Part shown: positions 23,711 through 37,960 of the stretch, piece after piece
How the letters are laid out: every line of letters begins with the position of its first letter
Numbering within the stretch: the stretch's first letter is position 1
Assembly: GCA_014155875.1 (NCBI GenBank)
Contig: JACEFZ010001417.1
Coordinates: 62,001-126,000, forward strand
Direction: 5' to 3'
DNA length: 64,000 bases
DNA from: Cepaea nemoralis
Taxonomy: Eukaryota; Mollusca; Gastropoda; Stylommatophora; Helicidae
Position numbers and translations under genes: made by a program
The notes under the pieces: generated by a model
Databases searched by the model: none
What the model saw: only the letters and a program-made list of their open reading frames with translations
Told to the model about the DNA's origin: nothing

Positions 23711-24632
23711 GCGCAGACGTGAAGAATCGTTTTTGGGGGTCTTGATGTCTATATAGGAGATGATGACACCTGATGAATTGGCAGTACACGCCTTCGATAT
23801 CTTGATAACAACAATCAATGACTTAATTACGACCACAAATAAGCAAAATAAGCCATTGATTAAATCAGACACGTCAGAATTCATAAACCAACGAAGCGCA
23901 CTGAAACAGAACGGAGAATAAGTCGATAATAGCAGAATAAATAATACATTTTTTAACACGGGAAATAAGAAAGAACACACAAAGGGACAAAAAAACAAAA
24001 TATACAAGATTGTTGAACAGGAATAGAGCAATATCATAAGTGTGGAAGAGATTACGAAATGTTCAAAGGAATGAAGTTATTGATAAGAAATATTCAACCT
24101 CATTTAAATCTGATCCCTGATAAGCTGGGAAATACCCTCACAGAATTCAGAAAAATTCTAGAAAGATCACAGAAATAATGCAACGGAATGTATGCTATAA
24201 ATGACTGAGGATATGAATGATAAATGCCATGAGTCTCAATGTGAAATACGGGAAAACAATGACGCACGTGTAGAACAAATGCGGAGCGCACTTATTGAAC
24301 AGGGCTCGGAGATTGTTACTAGCGAGTCGGGTAGAACAAAGTTAGAACGGTCAACATAAGAAGGCAGTTTGGAAAAGTAAATCTATACAACACCAGGGAA
24401 GACCCAGTTTCAGATACTATATGAGATAACATGACAACCAGTGACAAAGTATAGAAGGAAACAATGTGGAGATCGACACGCAGTCCATTAGATCAGTAAC
24501 CATGCTCAGAATCTTCATGTTATCAGTTACCGTGCTCAGAAGCGTTGTTATTGCTAGACTAGACATGAATAACGGCAAATTATCAGCCAGCTACACCGTG
24601 ATTAGTATATGATTTTTGGACTGTGGATGAAT
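23711..24632. other. Decayed sequence, possibly LINE interior
   Basis: Weak forward-strand continuation of the LINE (Lys-rich segments after the endonuclease) can be imagined to about 24,300, but no motif is certain. The last five bases before 24,638 (GTGGG) form the target duplication of the LTR element. Confidence 0.35.
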
Positions 24633-24637
24633 GTGGG

Positions 24638-26449
24638 TGTCACGAAAACCACGGAAGTTAACGATAAGATGATACAAATAACAGAGACAGTCTGATTCAC
24701 AGCTGCAAGCTGTTTGCTACTGGCGGCGGTGAGATCAAACCGTACAGCCGTCATTGAGAATTTCCTGGGAGACGGAAAATATGACAAGGTTATTTTGCCG
24801 ACTCGTAGGATAAAAGAGAGACGGGTGCTGTAGTAGAGATAAGGGAGACAATAATTCTTGTGATGTTAGGGAAATGGATAGTCTGCCCTTGGGACCATCT
24901 AGTGTTGACATCAAAGGACGTCACTAGAACAATCCAAGACTGTTTGAAAAACCTAACTTGTTGCAGCGATTGTAAACAAGACAGTTGGCCTAGACGGACG
25001 GTGTTTCGCTAGCTCTGTATGAATTTGGAAAACATCTACCGTGTTCGGGATTAATTAAATTTAATATACACGTGCCTGTCATGGCAAAATGTAGATGTGA
25101 TTCAGGAGTAAAGCAGTGTTACATAAGGTACTCCATAGATTGTATTTAGGTATAATTAATGTAGGATAGACTGGTGATAGTTAGAGTTTAGGACTTCAAC
25201 GTAGTGTGTTGCTTTGTGGTTAGGCAGTAAAAGATTGTCGGCGACTGTAGGCAGCTGCATTATAAAAACTAGTTAGGGTGATATGGTAATTGGCTCTGCT
25301 AGTTGAGAATAGGGTAGTGAGGTGATAATTAGCTCTGCTAGTGAGAATAGTGTAGTGGGGTGATATTTGGAGAGATTGAGGATGGGTTGGGAGATAGGGG
25401 AAATGTTCATTGGTAGGATCTTCCATTGGGGTGAATACTGGGGTTCTGCACTCTGTCTATTGGTTTTTATTTGTCTTATCCTAATTCGGACCAAGGTGAT
25501 GAGCTCCTCTGCTCCATGACAGAGTTTAGTTCGCTGATAAATATCTGAGCGAGGCCGTAGGCCTACACTCAGCTAGTAAGATCAGTGACTAGTGCTCTCA
25601 CCAGGTGTGTTATTTCTCTAACAGGTTCCCCGCCAGTTACGAGGAAGCTCTACACTGGTTTTGATGAAGTTCTACTCCGGGTAGGAAGAACACGAGATGA
25701 ACAGTCAATGTTTTAATAAGATGAATAACTTCAGAGAAGAAAGTTTATACAATAGTGTTTATGCTGGGCCCATGATCAGGAGGGTCCACCAGAACATGGC
25801 TCAGTTGAGCAAAACCATATAAACGATTCCTGTGTGATAGGGTTCACCTAGGATGGGTGATGTTCGTTTTTACACCACATATCAAATGAACACTAGGGAT
25901 TAAAAAGGAACACTAAACGTAGCATTCACATGGAGTTGTAGATTCCAGTGGAATATTACAAGGGACATTGTGTTTGTGATAATCTAGACAATAGATAGAA
26001 TCAAGTGTGTTACCAATAACAGTGATACCAATTTTCACAGTACAGGGATTGGTACATTTCAGAACTATAGGGACTTATAGTATGCAGTGTGTAACCGATC
26101 CATGCTCAGCGTTAAACTATAGACTGTATCTATTTCGGATGATCATGTATATGGATTACCAAGTAGCTACCAGAGAAAGTCAGCGACTGGCAGGAGAGAC
26201 ACATCGCTCGGTGAGGTCTTTATGTGCTGAGCTAACGTGCTGTGGTGTAACCTTGCTAGGATGATCTGACTTGGCTCCTAATCTGCTGGTCCGATTCTAC
26301 ACACATTATAGTATACGACACACATTCTTCGCATACACTTCTCACATACATTACACTTTTCTTTTAATAAATTAATTGTTATTAATTTCTAGAAGCTAGA
26401 GTTGTTAAGTATGTTGTGTTGGGGAAGAATGAGAGGGGGCATGATCCAG

Positions 26450-26508
<59 letters not shown>

Positions 26509-26637
26509 GTCCATAAACTGAGGGAGTGTGGTGGACGGAATCTAGTGGATTCTCCAGGATAATGATAGGGGGTTGAAATATAATGTGGGTGTTGATTCCC
26601 CTCACTCCAGGGATGACACTAAAGGTAATCCATGACA
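24638..26637 (+). repeat. 5' LTR
   Basis: Starts TGTCACGAAAACC and ends ATCCATGACA. It contains a (GA)n microsatellite at about 26,454-26,506. Substitutions against the 3' LTR are scattered, for example in the first 150 bp. Short ORFs inside it are chance. At 2 kb it is long for a Ty3/gypsy LTR. Confidence 0.95.
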
Positions 26638-26641
26638 TTAT

Positions 26642-26800
26642 TGGGGGTTCGTAAACGGAATCTTTGGACAGCGGGATCTCTTGTAAGCGGGATCTCTTGT
26701 AAACGAGATCCTTTGACAGCGGGATCTCGTGTAAGCGGGATCTCTCGAAAGGGGGGATCTTTTGACACGGGATTTCTAGACACGGGATCTTTAGTTACAG
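26642..26800 (+). repeat. Leader: possible primer-binding site and 16-bp tandem repeat
   Basis: Four bases after the LTR a TGGGGGTTCGTAAACGG stretch begins with TGG, as expected for a site pairing with a tRNA 3' CCA end; I could not identify the tRNA. From 26,656 about nine units of 15-16 bp follow (consensus CGGGATCTCTTGTAAG). The putative primer site resembles one unit. This is untranslated leader before gag. Confidence 0.6.
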
Positions 26801-27050
26801 GACGTAGATATCATATTAGTGAGGATCCAGCTAGGGTGAATGTGGATAGGGATTAAGACACATATCTTGCCTGTTCACACTTCACACGTCTACTTAGATC
26901 TGTGGTCCTAATTCTACTCTTGTCACTGAGTGATTGTGTTGTGTTGTGCTGTGTGGTGTTAAATATATAGATACATTTTAATTAGTAAATATCTATGTAT
27001 TTGTTTTGAAGATAATTTGCACATAATCTGCTGACTTGCCTCTCTAAAAT

Positions 27051-28485
27051 ATGGCACCGCCTAAACTAGATTTGGCAGAACTAAGGGCAACGGGGGAAGC
27101 AATGAGCTTGTCGGGTTCTGCACTAACAGATTACATACAAGAGGTGGAGAGGGATTTTCGTCAAGCAGAAAAGGAAGATCGGAAGGCCGAGTTGGAATTG
27201 AGGAAGATGGAGTTAGAAACTAAGAGGATAGAAGCTGAGCAGGCAGCTAGGAAACTTGAAGCTGATCAGGCAGCTAAGAAACTTGAAGTTGAGCAAGCTG
27301 CTAGGCAACTGGAAGCTGAGCAAGCTGCAAAGAATCTTGAAGCAGAGCAAGCTGCTAGGCGACTTGAAGCTGAACAAGAAGCTCAGAAAAGGGAGCACGA
27401 GTACCGAATGCGGGAACTCGAGCTTAAAGAGACAATCTAGTGGGGAAACTGAGGGAGCAGTGGGAGGCTCCTCTCTCCCTGGCTCAACCCCAGTAGGTGG
27501 CCATAGTTACGATGCTATGAAGTTCCCTCTAGCGGTCTACGAAGAAGACAAAGAGAAGATTGACCAGTACCTACAACGCTTCGAGGCCATGTCTGTTGCT
27601 ATGGGTCTGGATCGTGACAAATGGTGTCTTAAGCTGTCCCAGGGATTACGCGGGACCGGCTACGAGGTTTATTCTCGCCTGCCACCAAGACATGAGAACA
27701 ATTACGACGTGTTGAAAACGGCTCTGCTGAAACGTTTCGAGGTTACGTCACATACCTACCGGAAAAAATTTCGAGCAGCGAAACGAGAACCGGGAGAGTT
27801 GTTTGCCGCCTACAGTCTGCGTCTGAAATCCTATCTCCATAAGTGGATGGATTTGGCTGGATTCGCGCATGACTATGAGAGTCTGGAAGAGCTCATGGTA
27901 GTCGACCAGTTGCGGAAGCAAATGTCGAAACCTCTCAGGACATTCCTGGGAGAACAAGGGGCGGAACGTATTGACATCGTGACGAAATTGGCAGAACGGT
28001 TCGTCGAGGTACATGGGGAGGCAGGGAGAAACCTTTCCACCAACACCAAAAGTCAGGAGAAACCTGACAGGAAGAAAACCAAAAACTCAGGAACCAAGAA
28101 GGGGGAACCTTATGTAAAAACTTCAGAGGATAGTTCAGAGAAGACGAAGGAGGGAATCAAGAGCACTTCGAGCTCTACACCAAAACGACTGTGGTCGGAG
28201 AAGTGGTGTTCAATTTGTAAGTCACCCTCTCACAATACGAGGGACTGCAAATCGAAGGCTAAGAGCCCTCACTTCGCGGCATGTCAAGTGACTTCAAAGG
28301 AGGTTGTCACTGAAAATGCCAATGTCGACAGGGAAGCTCGCCACCAGGAGAGCTCACTCAAGTCCAGCACTAGAAAATCCAGGACAGGGAAATGGTGCAA
28401 ACACTGCACGTCGAACACGCACAATGCTATTGACTGCAGGGGAAAGTCAGGAGACTCATTTCATCGTGTGCCCCGGGAAACCTAA
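27051..28485 (+). pseudogene. gag: gag of the LTR element (one frameshift)
   Basis: The reading starts at MAPPKLDLAEL (27,051). A Glu/Ala/Lys-rich helical stretch contains about six 9-residue repeats of the EAEQAARKL type (27,230-27,395), a probable coiled coil. A stop at 27,438 closes this frame. A +1 shift around 27,420-27,440 continues into a capsid-like domain (KFPLAVYEEDKEKIDQYLQR ... LRGTGYEVYSRL ... FRAAKREPGELFAAYSLRLK, about 27,510-28,000). Then come a basic linker and two knuckle-like Cys/His clusters, CSICKSPSHNTRDC (28,207-28,250) and CKHCTSNTHNAIDC (28,396-28,437). Without the shift the product would be near 475 residues. The shift could be a mutation; a programmed shift this early in gag would be unusual. 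Confidence 0.85.
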
Positions 28486-30020
28486 GGTGGAGCCCACCGA
28501 ACAGGTCGAGGCTGAGGAAGAGACTCCAGACCAGAATAAACCACCTGTAGTGGAATTGATAGAGGTTAACGGTCGACAAGGTGAGTGTCTATACGACACT
28601 GGACTGGACGGGGAGGCCGTGATTTCTGCGGATCTGGTACACCCAGAATAATTCACAGGTGAGACAATTGAGATACAGCCTGCACAGAAGAGTGCTGTGG
28701 CCATGAAGTTGCCCATTGCCAAAGTGGATATTCGGTCGAGATGCGTCACCGGCACAATCAAGGCCGCTGTATTGACCGATCCGATTTTCCCCGTCATCCT
28801 CGGTTGCCGGTATGTCTTTCTGGGAATGCCCAGGGAGCCAATCCATATGGGAGCAATACAGACTCGCTCTCAGACGAGAACGGAAGAGGCAGAAGCAATT
28901 GTGACTAACCCACTGCCGGGGGAGTTGCGAACTGCCCAGAGTGAGGATGCAACCTTACGTCCTTGCTACAAGAAGCTGCAGAGAAGTGCTGATCCACCAA
29001 AACTGGGGCAGTACTACATGAAGAATAGGATACTCTACAGGAGAGCCGGAAGGGGAGACAACCTATATGGTCAGTTGGTGGTCCCAAAGGCTCACCGTTC
29101 CCAAATTCTTCATCTTGGGCATACCATCTCCTTTAGTGGGCATATGGGTGTTGCCACCACCATGCAGCGAATTTCCTGCCATTACTATTGGCCGGGAATG
29201 ACAGATGATGTGCGTCGGTATGTGAAGTCATGCCCTGAGTGCCAGAGGGTGGCACCGAAACACTGGACAGCACCGGTCGTCTTGGGGGAAATGCCCATCA
29301 TGAACTCTCCTTTTGAGAGGGTAGCCATCGATATAGTGGGTCCACTTCCTCGGACTAGGAAGAGGAACATGTATATACTCACAATGGTGGATTGCTGTAC
29401 AATGTAGGGTGAAGCCATACCGTTGACCACAAGTGACTCGAAACGAGTGGCGGACGCACTGATCGAGGCCTTTACCAGATTAGGGTTTCCTGATCAAATT
29501 CTGACGGACAATGGGTCCCAGTTTTGAGGGAAACTCATGGAAGAGGTATTTAGGGTGTTCCACTCTAACCACATACATACCAGCCCTTACCACCCTCAAG
29601 CCAATAGACAAGTAGAGCATTTCAACGGCACGTTGATGACAATGCTCCAGAAACTGGCACAGGAAAAACCTGATAGGTGGGATGAATATATCCCAGCAGG
29701 TCTTTTTGCCTATAGGGAGGTACCTCATGGCTCAACAGGACTACCACCCGCTACTGTGCTGTTTGGTCGTACAATCAAGGGACCGTTGGAAGCCATGTTG
29801 AGGAGTTGGACTGAGGAGGGGACGTCAGAAGAAGTGATCTCCTCCTATAAATACGTGGAGGAACTGAAAGAAAACTCCAGAAGGGATGGACTCTGGCGAA
29901 TCAATACTTGAAAAATTCCAGAAAAAAGACATGCGGCTTACTACAACTGTAGGTCTAAAGACAGATCTCTGGAGGAGGGAGACAAAGTCTTGTTGCTACT
30001 TCCAACGGGAAACAACAAAC
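28486..30020 (+). pseudogene. pol: Protease-integrase part of pol (three stops)
   Basis: The frame differs from the gag end. A retropepsin-like active site, YDTGLDGEAVIS, lies at 28,591-28,626; the usual DTGA/DTGS is altered. An in-frame TAA follows at 28,649. The next open stretch (28,697-29,407) ends in the integrase zinc finger, HTISFSGH ... SCPECQ (29,119-29,245), and the first catalytic Asp in VAIDIVGPLP. Further in-frame stops are TAG at 29,405 and TGA at 29,525, just after the second Asp in LTDNGSQF. The third acidic residue is kept in QVEHFNGT (29,608-29,640). The frame is lost near 29,909, but EEGDKVLLLLPTG can still be read to the nested LINE insertion. Integrase thus lies upstream of RT. 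Confidence 0.88.
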
Positions 30021-30027
30021 TGGAGAT

Positions 30028-30341
30028 TGATTGATTGATTGATTTAGGAACCAACATCACAGCATTCGGGACATTCCCATAAGCGCTCCGTCCCCATCCT
30101 CAGCAGCCAGCGAAGAGTTCCAACACTAATAGTTCCAGTAGCAATCTGATTATATGTCCGTCTCGCCTTTCCTCTAAGCGTCGAGCGTCGGCCAGATCCC
30201 CTCGTCACTCCTCGCTGTCTCATTCTTACCAGACTATGGTGATCCATTTGCTCCTCCGAGGTGTACACGTGCTCCCACAAGGCCGCAACCACGTCTGCCC
30301 CGTCATGCATCAATACTCCACCAAGTTTTGCCGAGCCAGCC
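30028..30341 (-). mobile_element. Nested 5'-truncated LINE 3' end inside integrase
   Basis: On the reverse strand this is the 3' end of the RNH-LINE family. It runs from within RNase H through QMDHHSLVRMRQRG, TLRWLLRMGTERLWECPECC and the stop codon, straight into a (TCAA)n-type tail. The direct repeat AACTGGAGAT occurs at 30,018-30,027 and 30,342-30,351, and removing the insert restores a continuous integrase reading. The copy is about 314 bp, and LINE-encoded target-primed insertion is the obvious cause. The same 3' end occurs at 40,379-40,840, 49,585-49,810 and, more diverged, 51,220-51,608. Confidence 0.92.
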
Positions 30342-30700
30342 AACTGGAGATAAGTTGGCAAGGACCATTTCCCGTGGAAAGTGTGATATCCAGAACCTAC
30401 TATCAGATCCGGATCCGGAGAAAGTCGAAGATTTTCCATATCAATCTCCTGCGGAAGTACGAGGAGAGACCCGGAGACAAAGCAGCCCACCTCATGGCAA
30501 TGGCAGTTGCAGTGGAGACTGAAGTGGGAACCAATGAGGGCAGAAAATATCCCCTGGTACACCAGGAAACCTACAAGGATGTGCAGGTGAACCCTGATCT
30601 GACCTCCCAGGAGAGGGAACAGATAACCCAGGTTCTCGAGTCTCATAAGGAGATACTGACTGATACACAGGACGAACGAGGTTGGTTGAGTTCGAGATGA
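30342..30700 (+). pseudogene. pol: Integrase C-terminus and linker to RT
   Basis: The reading resumes after the nested LINE with SWQGPFPVESVISRTYYQIR, a GPY/F-type module of Ty3/gypsy integrases. FHINLLRKYEERPG follows, then an acidic linker with NPDLTSQEREQITQVLESH. That linker normally precedes RT in Ty3/gypsy polyproteins. The frame ends at a TGA (30,698), and the RT continues in another frame from about 30,680. Confidence 0.8.
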
Positions 30701-31621
30701 CTTTGACCACTCAGGAGCCTGTTCGCCAAAAGGTTTACCCAGTGCCATTCTCTAAAGAAAAGGCCCTGGAGGAGGAAATACAGAAACTGCTTGAGGATGA
30801 CGTGATTGCGCCATCGACATCCCCATACAATGCGGGGGTGGTTTTGTTACGCAAACCAAGTGGAGAACACCGGTTGTGTATAGACTACCGACTTCTGAAC
30901 AGTCATACGCATTTTCAGGTGGAATCTTTGCCGAATCCAACTCAGTTATTCGCTAGGCTCATAAGGCTAGGTACTTTCTCAAAGGTGGATCTGAGTCGGG
31001 GGTATTATCAGATTCCGGTCAAACCAGAGGTTCGACCCCTGATTGGCCTTCAGTACACCCAGTGGACACTACGAATTCAAGGTCATGCCCTTTGGACTCA
31101 GCAATGCACCTAGTGTGTTTACGCGCATGATGAGGACTTTACTAAATCCCTTACGGGATTCGTCCATTGTATCATTCATGGATGATATTCTGATTTCCAG
31201 TGAATGCTTGGATGACCATTTGCAATCCTTGGAGAGTGTTTTTAATAGGCTCAGGGAAGCAGGGCTTACTGCTCGCCCAACAAAGTGTATGATTGGTTAC
31301 CAGACTCTGGAATTTCTGGGTCACACCATCACTCCTGGACAAATTGTCCCAGAGGAGAAGAACCTAGAGAAAATCAGAAATGCTCCAAGGCCAAAAACGA
31401 AGAAGGATGTGAGATCCTTTCTCTCGTTATGTGGGTTTTACCACAAATTTATCCCACATTTTACTGAAATGGGAGCTCCATTGACGGAAACCTTGAAAAA
31501 GGGATTCCCCGACCAAATCGTTTGGACACCAGAATGCGAGACTGCCTATAGTCAGTTGAAGGAGGCCTTGGTCAGCAAACCTGTGTTACACTCCCTGACC
31601 TTTCCAAACCATTTGTGTTGA
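30680..31621 (+). pseudogene. pol: Reverse transcriptase of the LTR element (frameshifted)
   Basis: A first frame (30,682-31,113) holds the N-terminal RT: EEIQKLLEDDVIAPSTSPYN, then RLCIDYRLLN and motif A, FSKVDLSRGYYQIPV. Near 31,030-31,060 the frame shifts. The second frame (31,043-31,621) holds FKVMPFGLSNAPSVF (motif B), the catalytic SFMDDILIS (motif C), FLGHTITPG and the connection DVRSFLSLCGFYHKFI. These are clear Ty3/gypsy-type signatures. Catalytic Asp residues are still present although the frame is broken. Confidence 0.92.
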
Positions 31622-32061
31622 GAACGGATGCGAGTGGGATTGGAATTGGGGCAGCCTTGTTACAGGAAGGGAAAGACGATGCTTCGGTTTTGAAACCTGT
31701 AGCATACGCAAGCAAGAAACTTCTCCAGGCTGAGAGGAATTATTCGACCGTCGAGAGAGAATGCTTGTCTCTCGTATGGGCCGTGCAGAAATTCCAGCCC
31801 TATTTGTATGGAGTTCAGTTTCGGGTCCAGTTGGATCATCAGCCTTTGATGTTCCTGGCTACTTCGCAGAAGCTCAACGCCCGTTTGATGCGGTGGTCTT
31901 TGCTACTTCAACCCTACCAGTTCACAGTGGAGTATATACCTGGGAAGGAAAAAAGTGGAGCGGATTTTCTCTCAAGACACCCATCTCCTGAAGAAGAGGA
32001 ACAAATCATCTGGATCGAACGTACAGTGGAAAAGAGTGAGATGGAACTACTCTCTAACTAG
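31612..32061 (+). pseudogene. pol: RNase H of the LTR element
   Basis: A 148-codon frame carries the Ty3/gypsy RNase H: TDASGIGIGAALLQ (first Asp), then ERECLSLVWAVQKF (Glu), LDHQPLMFL (Asp) and the terminal KSGADFLSRHP. It is shifted relative to the RT frame by an indel near 31,610. A stop at 32,059 closes the polyprotein. A purine-rich stretch, AGAGGGTGATA, abuts the 3' LTR and is the likely polypurine tract. No integrase follows, confirming the unusual order. Confidence 0.92.
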
Positions 32062-32083
32062 GGTTTACTATTAGAGGGTGATA

Positions 32084-34141
<2,058 letters not shown>

Positions 34142-34399
34142 GTGGGGAAAAACAGTATCGCGCATGACGATAATATGGTGATACTAGGGATGTTTAAGGA
34201 GCAGAACGTTTGTATCACATACGAATGCGGATTACGGTCGTGGACCTGCATGTGTGTGAAAACCTACCTTGTGATACTGTCCACAAATAAACTTAGCCCA
34301 TTTTAGGACGCACACGAGTCCTGTGGTTTATCAACATTCATCGTCAACCATCTGTCATGTATGTGCGAAGCGAGCCGAAACGAAGCTAATAAAGTAATA

Positions 34400-34690
34400 T
34401 TAAATGCTGGAGGATCCATTGAAATGCCGAGAACCCCTTGGCAGATTTATTATCATAGTAAAATGCCTGAGGATCACATGCAATATACATGAACCAATAA
34501 TGATAGGATACAGAATCTGAACCTTCATTAGATGACATTGCATGGGTAATATAGAACCTGAAAAATGGTAAAAGATGTCCTTTGGTATTCTACCGTCACT
34601 CTTCCTCCTAATGTGTCTTATCCATCTAAGTCTGCGACGACTGAGCATGGAACAAACAGTCCCACAACCCGATCTTTCCAATACCTCTTA
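34400..34690 (-). pseudogene. LINE C-terminal fragment
   Basis: The reverse ORF contains GCGTVCSMLSRRRLRWIRHI and GRIPKDIFYH. It matches the GCVTVYSMLSLRRLRWIGHL ... GRIPKDIFF block of the LINE at 53,131-53,853. It is truncated on both sides. Confidence 0.75.
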
Positions 34691-34699
34691 TGATCAACA

Positions 34700-35830
34700 G
34701 TGCCATAATCCCCTACCGCTGTTTTATAAAGAGTTTCCTTAAGAATACGCCACTGTTCACTTGCTTTACAGTTTCCTGTGTATCAGTGAGAGCGTTTTCA
34801 AATTGCTGTTGAACTCAAAGCACTTATCAGGAACTTTGGTGTTGATAATATTAATCCTGGGGATAGATTTGTATTTATCCATATGGATTCTCTTTGGTCT
34901 CAGTCTAAAACTTGCAACAACTAAAGAATGGTAAGTATAACAATTAACACTGTGGTAACTTCGAGTTAATGATGTTTGATTCAAATGTTGTCTCCTTATA
35001 ATGATGAAGCCCAGCTGATGCCATTGGCCGGATCTTGGGTGTTTCCATGTGACCTCATGCTAATCTTTTGGTTTAAAAAAGGAGTTTGTAATACATAGGC
35101 GTTTCTGGTACAATGCTCCAGCAGCCTTTGCCCATTTTCATTCATGCGACTGATGTTGTGTTTTCAAAGACACACTGGCCATGAACTCGAGTTCTACTGC
35201 CTTAATCACAGAGTCTAACGTCTCATAAAATGAATTCTTCACATCATCAGAAGAAGTGAGTGTCAGTGCATATGCAGTGAAACGTCATTAGTCATTAGTC
35301 ATTAGTCGCGGTTCCAACTTCACGGCAACGGGTAGACCCATTATGCTCCGTTGCTTTGCCAGTGAATATCACACTAAATGCTCCTTACTACCCCATGAGA
35401 AAAGTGGAACAAACAGGAGTCTCAACAAGACAACAACCTGCATAGGTACACTGTGCATAATGCCGCCACCAGAATGCCAACACAAAGGTCCTCAATGACA
35501 AATACAGTTCATCGTCGATGGAAGCGCTAGTCACTAGAAAACCAGCAGCCACATATTTCTCCATAAGGCAAACAAGTCAGTTCTGCCATAAAGCTGGCCG
35601 CCGTTATTCCGAACATGTAGTTCATGCTCACAACCGCGGTCAGATGTAAAGGCATTTCACACGAAATTCACAGCTCACAGTGTCGTGCCAGCACTCAATT
35701 CAGTAGCAGGGCGACGGAACCATGCACTCCGAGTCCAACATGAGGAAAATGCGAATGCTAACGGTAGCCACAAGCATAAACACTCCAGAGGCCTTAATCA
35801 TTTAAATGCCTATGCTCCATGCTGGGGACC
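34700..35830. other. Unassigned sequence
   Basis: I recognise no domain. A short (CATTAGT)n repeat lies at about 35,287-35,307, and a CA/TA microsatellite follows at 35,838-35,884. Confidence 0.4.
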
Positions 35831-35853
35831 GGAAGTCACACACACACACACAC

Positions 35854-35884
<31 letters not shown>

Positions 35885-35885
<1 letters not shown>

Positions 35886-36190
35886 AAGAATACCATGGAC
35901 AGACAGAAAAACCAATGAACAAGCCCTTCAAGAAACAAATGAATATCGTAAACTGATTAGAGACAGTGAAAAATATTTTGGTCATGTTATACGAAGAAAT
36001 AATTTGGAGAACTTAGTGACAGCTGGCAAGATCAACGGGAAGAGACCAAGGGGGAGACCGAGAAGTAAATATTTGGATGGCTTGTCCACGTGGCATGGTC
36101 GAGACAGGAACACGGAACTGTTCCACGACTCTGGTGATCGAGTGAGATGGCAAAACATGACCGCCCACACACATACACACTGGAGAGACA
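35885..36190 (+). pseudogene. LINE C-terminal fragment
   Basis: Translation gives IPWTDRKTNEQ, then YFGHVIRRNNLENLVTAGKI and RPRGRPRSKYLDGLSTWHG. This is the same LINE segment as at 18,640-18,990 in the opposite orientation. An ORF at 36,004-36,279 runs on into unrelated sequence. Confidence 0.75.
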
Positions 36191-36483
36191 ATACTGGTGC
36201 AGCTCGCTGTCAACTTCGTTACCGCTTTCTCCGAAAATATTGCATGTCCAGGATGTTGCGATCAACCTCAGCTACATAGTCATCCACTTAACCCGGTGGG
36301 TATTCGGTCCCTGGACTGCTGTGCCACACCGTGGTGTTTCTCATACTCTATCACTGGAAGATGCAGTTGGGACTTTCTCTTCCTTGAGCTGTGGTGCATG
36401 ATTGCCAAAACTCTCCAGAACCTTCAGACAGAGAAAGCAAACCTGTCACACACGCTTGCTCATGTTGGACACACTATTCACTA

Positions 36484-36980
36484 TAGTCTGTTTACTGTTG
36501 TATGCCCCAATATAAAATTCCATATCTCAGTAACCAACTGAGAGAAAATGATGAGATTTAGCATATAACCTTATCATTATCACCACCCAACAAAACAATG
36601 TTTGTTTATATGCGGTATATAATTACGGATCAGAGATGAAGTGCACATTATTAAATGTATTACGCCTTCACACAGAAGCATTAGCGTTGAATAGTTAATT
36701 TTCTCGTGGGACACGGGATTGGCCTTATGACAATAGCCTCGTGTAGTTGAACGGGGCATTACTGTAAAACAAGTTTGTTGGCGAGAAATCATTAGTTTTT
36801 CACCAAAATATCAAAGAAATGTCGCCGCTTTCCATGATTTAAGTTGCTTTTAGACCTATCAAAGACATATTCCTTGGTTGGGGGTAAATATAAGACGGCA
36901 GGAAAAATTTCATAACGATGCAACAGACAGTTTTCAAAATAATTGATCGTGAATGAAGGCATTCATTTCTGGACAGACTA
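36484..36980 (+). mobile_element. MITE related to the IS630/Tc1-like transposon at 61.7-63.6 kb
   Basis: About 500 bp with imperfect terminal inverted repeats: TAGTCTG ... TGTATGCC at the left end and the complement of TAGTCTGTCCAGAAATGAATGCC at the right. It is preceded by TA. Its left about 260 bp matches the reverse complement of 63,290-63,599, which is the transposase-side end of the autonomous element. Its right about 230 bp matches the reverse complement of 57,464-57,700. It has no coding capacity, so it is an internal-deletion derivative. Confidence 0.75.
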
Positions 36981-36989
36981 TTACCTCTG

Positions 36990-37960
36990 AGCTGCATTCC
37001 TAGTTGTGACTCCCTTCTCTCGAATGAGGCACGTAGACGCGGTTTTGTTTAATTTACTCATTGCATTTTTACAACTTTACTGCAGGTCCACGAATTTAAT
37101 TCTCATCCGCATCTTTAACCCGAACTCTACTTTGTCTTTACTGTTTCGTCTTTATCGTATTTGTCGCCTTTAAAGTTCTTAAGTTTATTGTTTGCCTACT
37201 GACAAAGGCTCTGGCCTCAATGTCAAATTTGTCACCGGTGACTGTGTTGTTAATAAAGCTTAAATATTCTACTTCTCGTTTTTTTTGGTGTTGTTGTAGA
37301 TTTACTCATAGCATGACTGAAGCTGTCGTTTGTCGCCTGTATAATAATTGTACGAGATAAAAAAGTTGAACAATTTCAATAATGTATAATATTTCATAGC
37401 ATGCTTGACGCAATGTCGCATCTTTAATAATAGTATGAGATATTGAGGAGGCGCAATTCAATAACCTCCTAACCTATATAGCAAAATGTGATGGTGCTAT
37501 CGCATCACATACCCATAACATACACTACGCCGGTTATTAAAAAAAACGACATTCCGGTAGATGCTATATCGTGAGGAATCCAAACATGCCACTCAGAACA
37601 CTAAACGGCCTAAGGTGATTAAGCGAAAATTACAATCTGTGCTACGGTTTTTGCAATGTCTTCTTAGTCTGCCTATGTAATCTGCCGAAGCTATAATTTT
37701 GTATGGCTGGAACACATAATTGTTGACATACAATGAGATACTCCGTGTATTTTCCCTGGTGTTGGGGTAGGTTTAGAAATACCCCAAACTCGTTTATTGT
37801 GACTGGGTTTGTGTGTACATAAAGAGGACATGGGTGTTATCAAGTAGAAAGTGGGCAGTAATGCGTATTACATCACTTATTACATTGCTGTAGTTTGCAG
37901 CAAACATGAATGCTTTTTTAAATAGGATACAACATGCATTACTAGGATTATAATCATCCA
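36990..37960. other. No gene seen
   Basis: AT-rich sequence. 37,040-37,110 resembles 63,925-63,995, so it is part of a repeat of unknown type. Confidence 0.4.

Noticed and set aside
27420..27445. Programmed frameshift in gag
   Set aside because: It lies within gag before the capsid-like region rather than at the gag-pol junction, and the rest of the element has plain disabling mutations, so mutation is the simpler reading.
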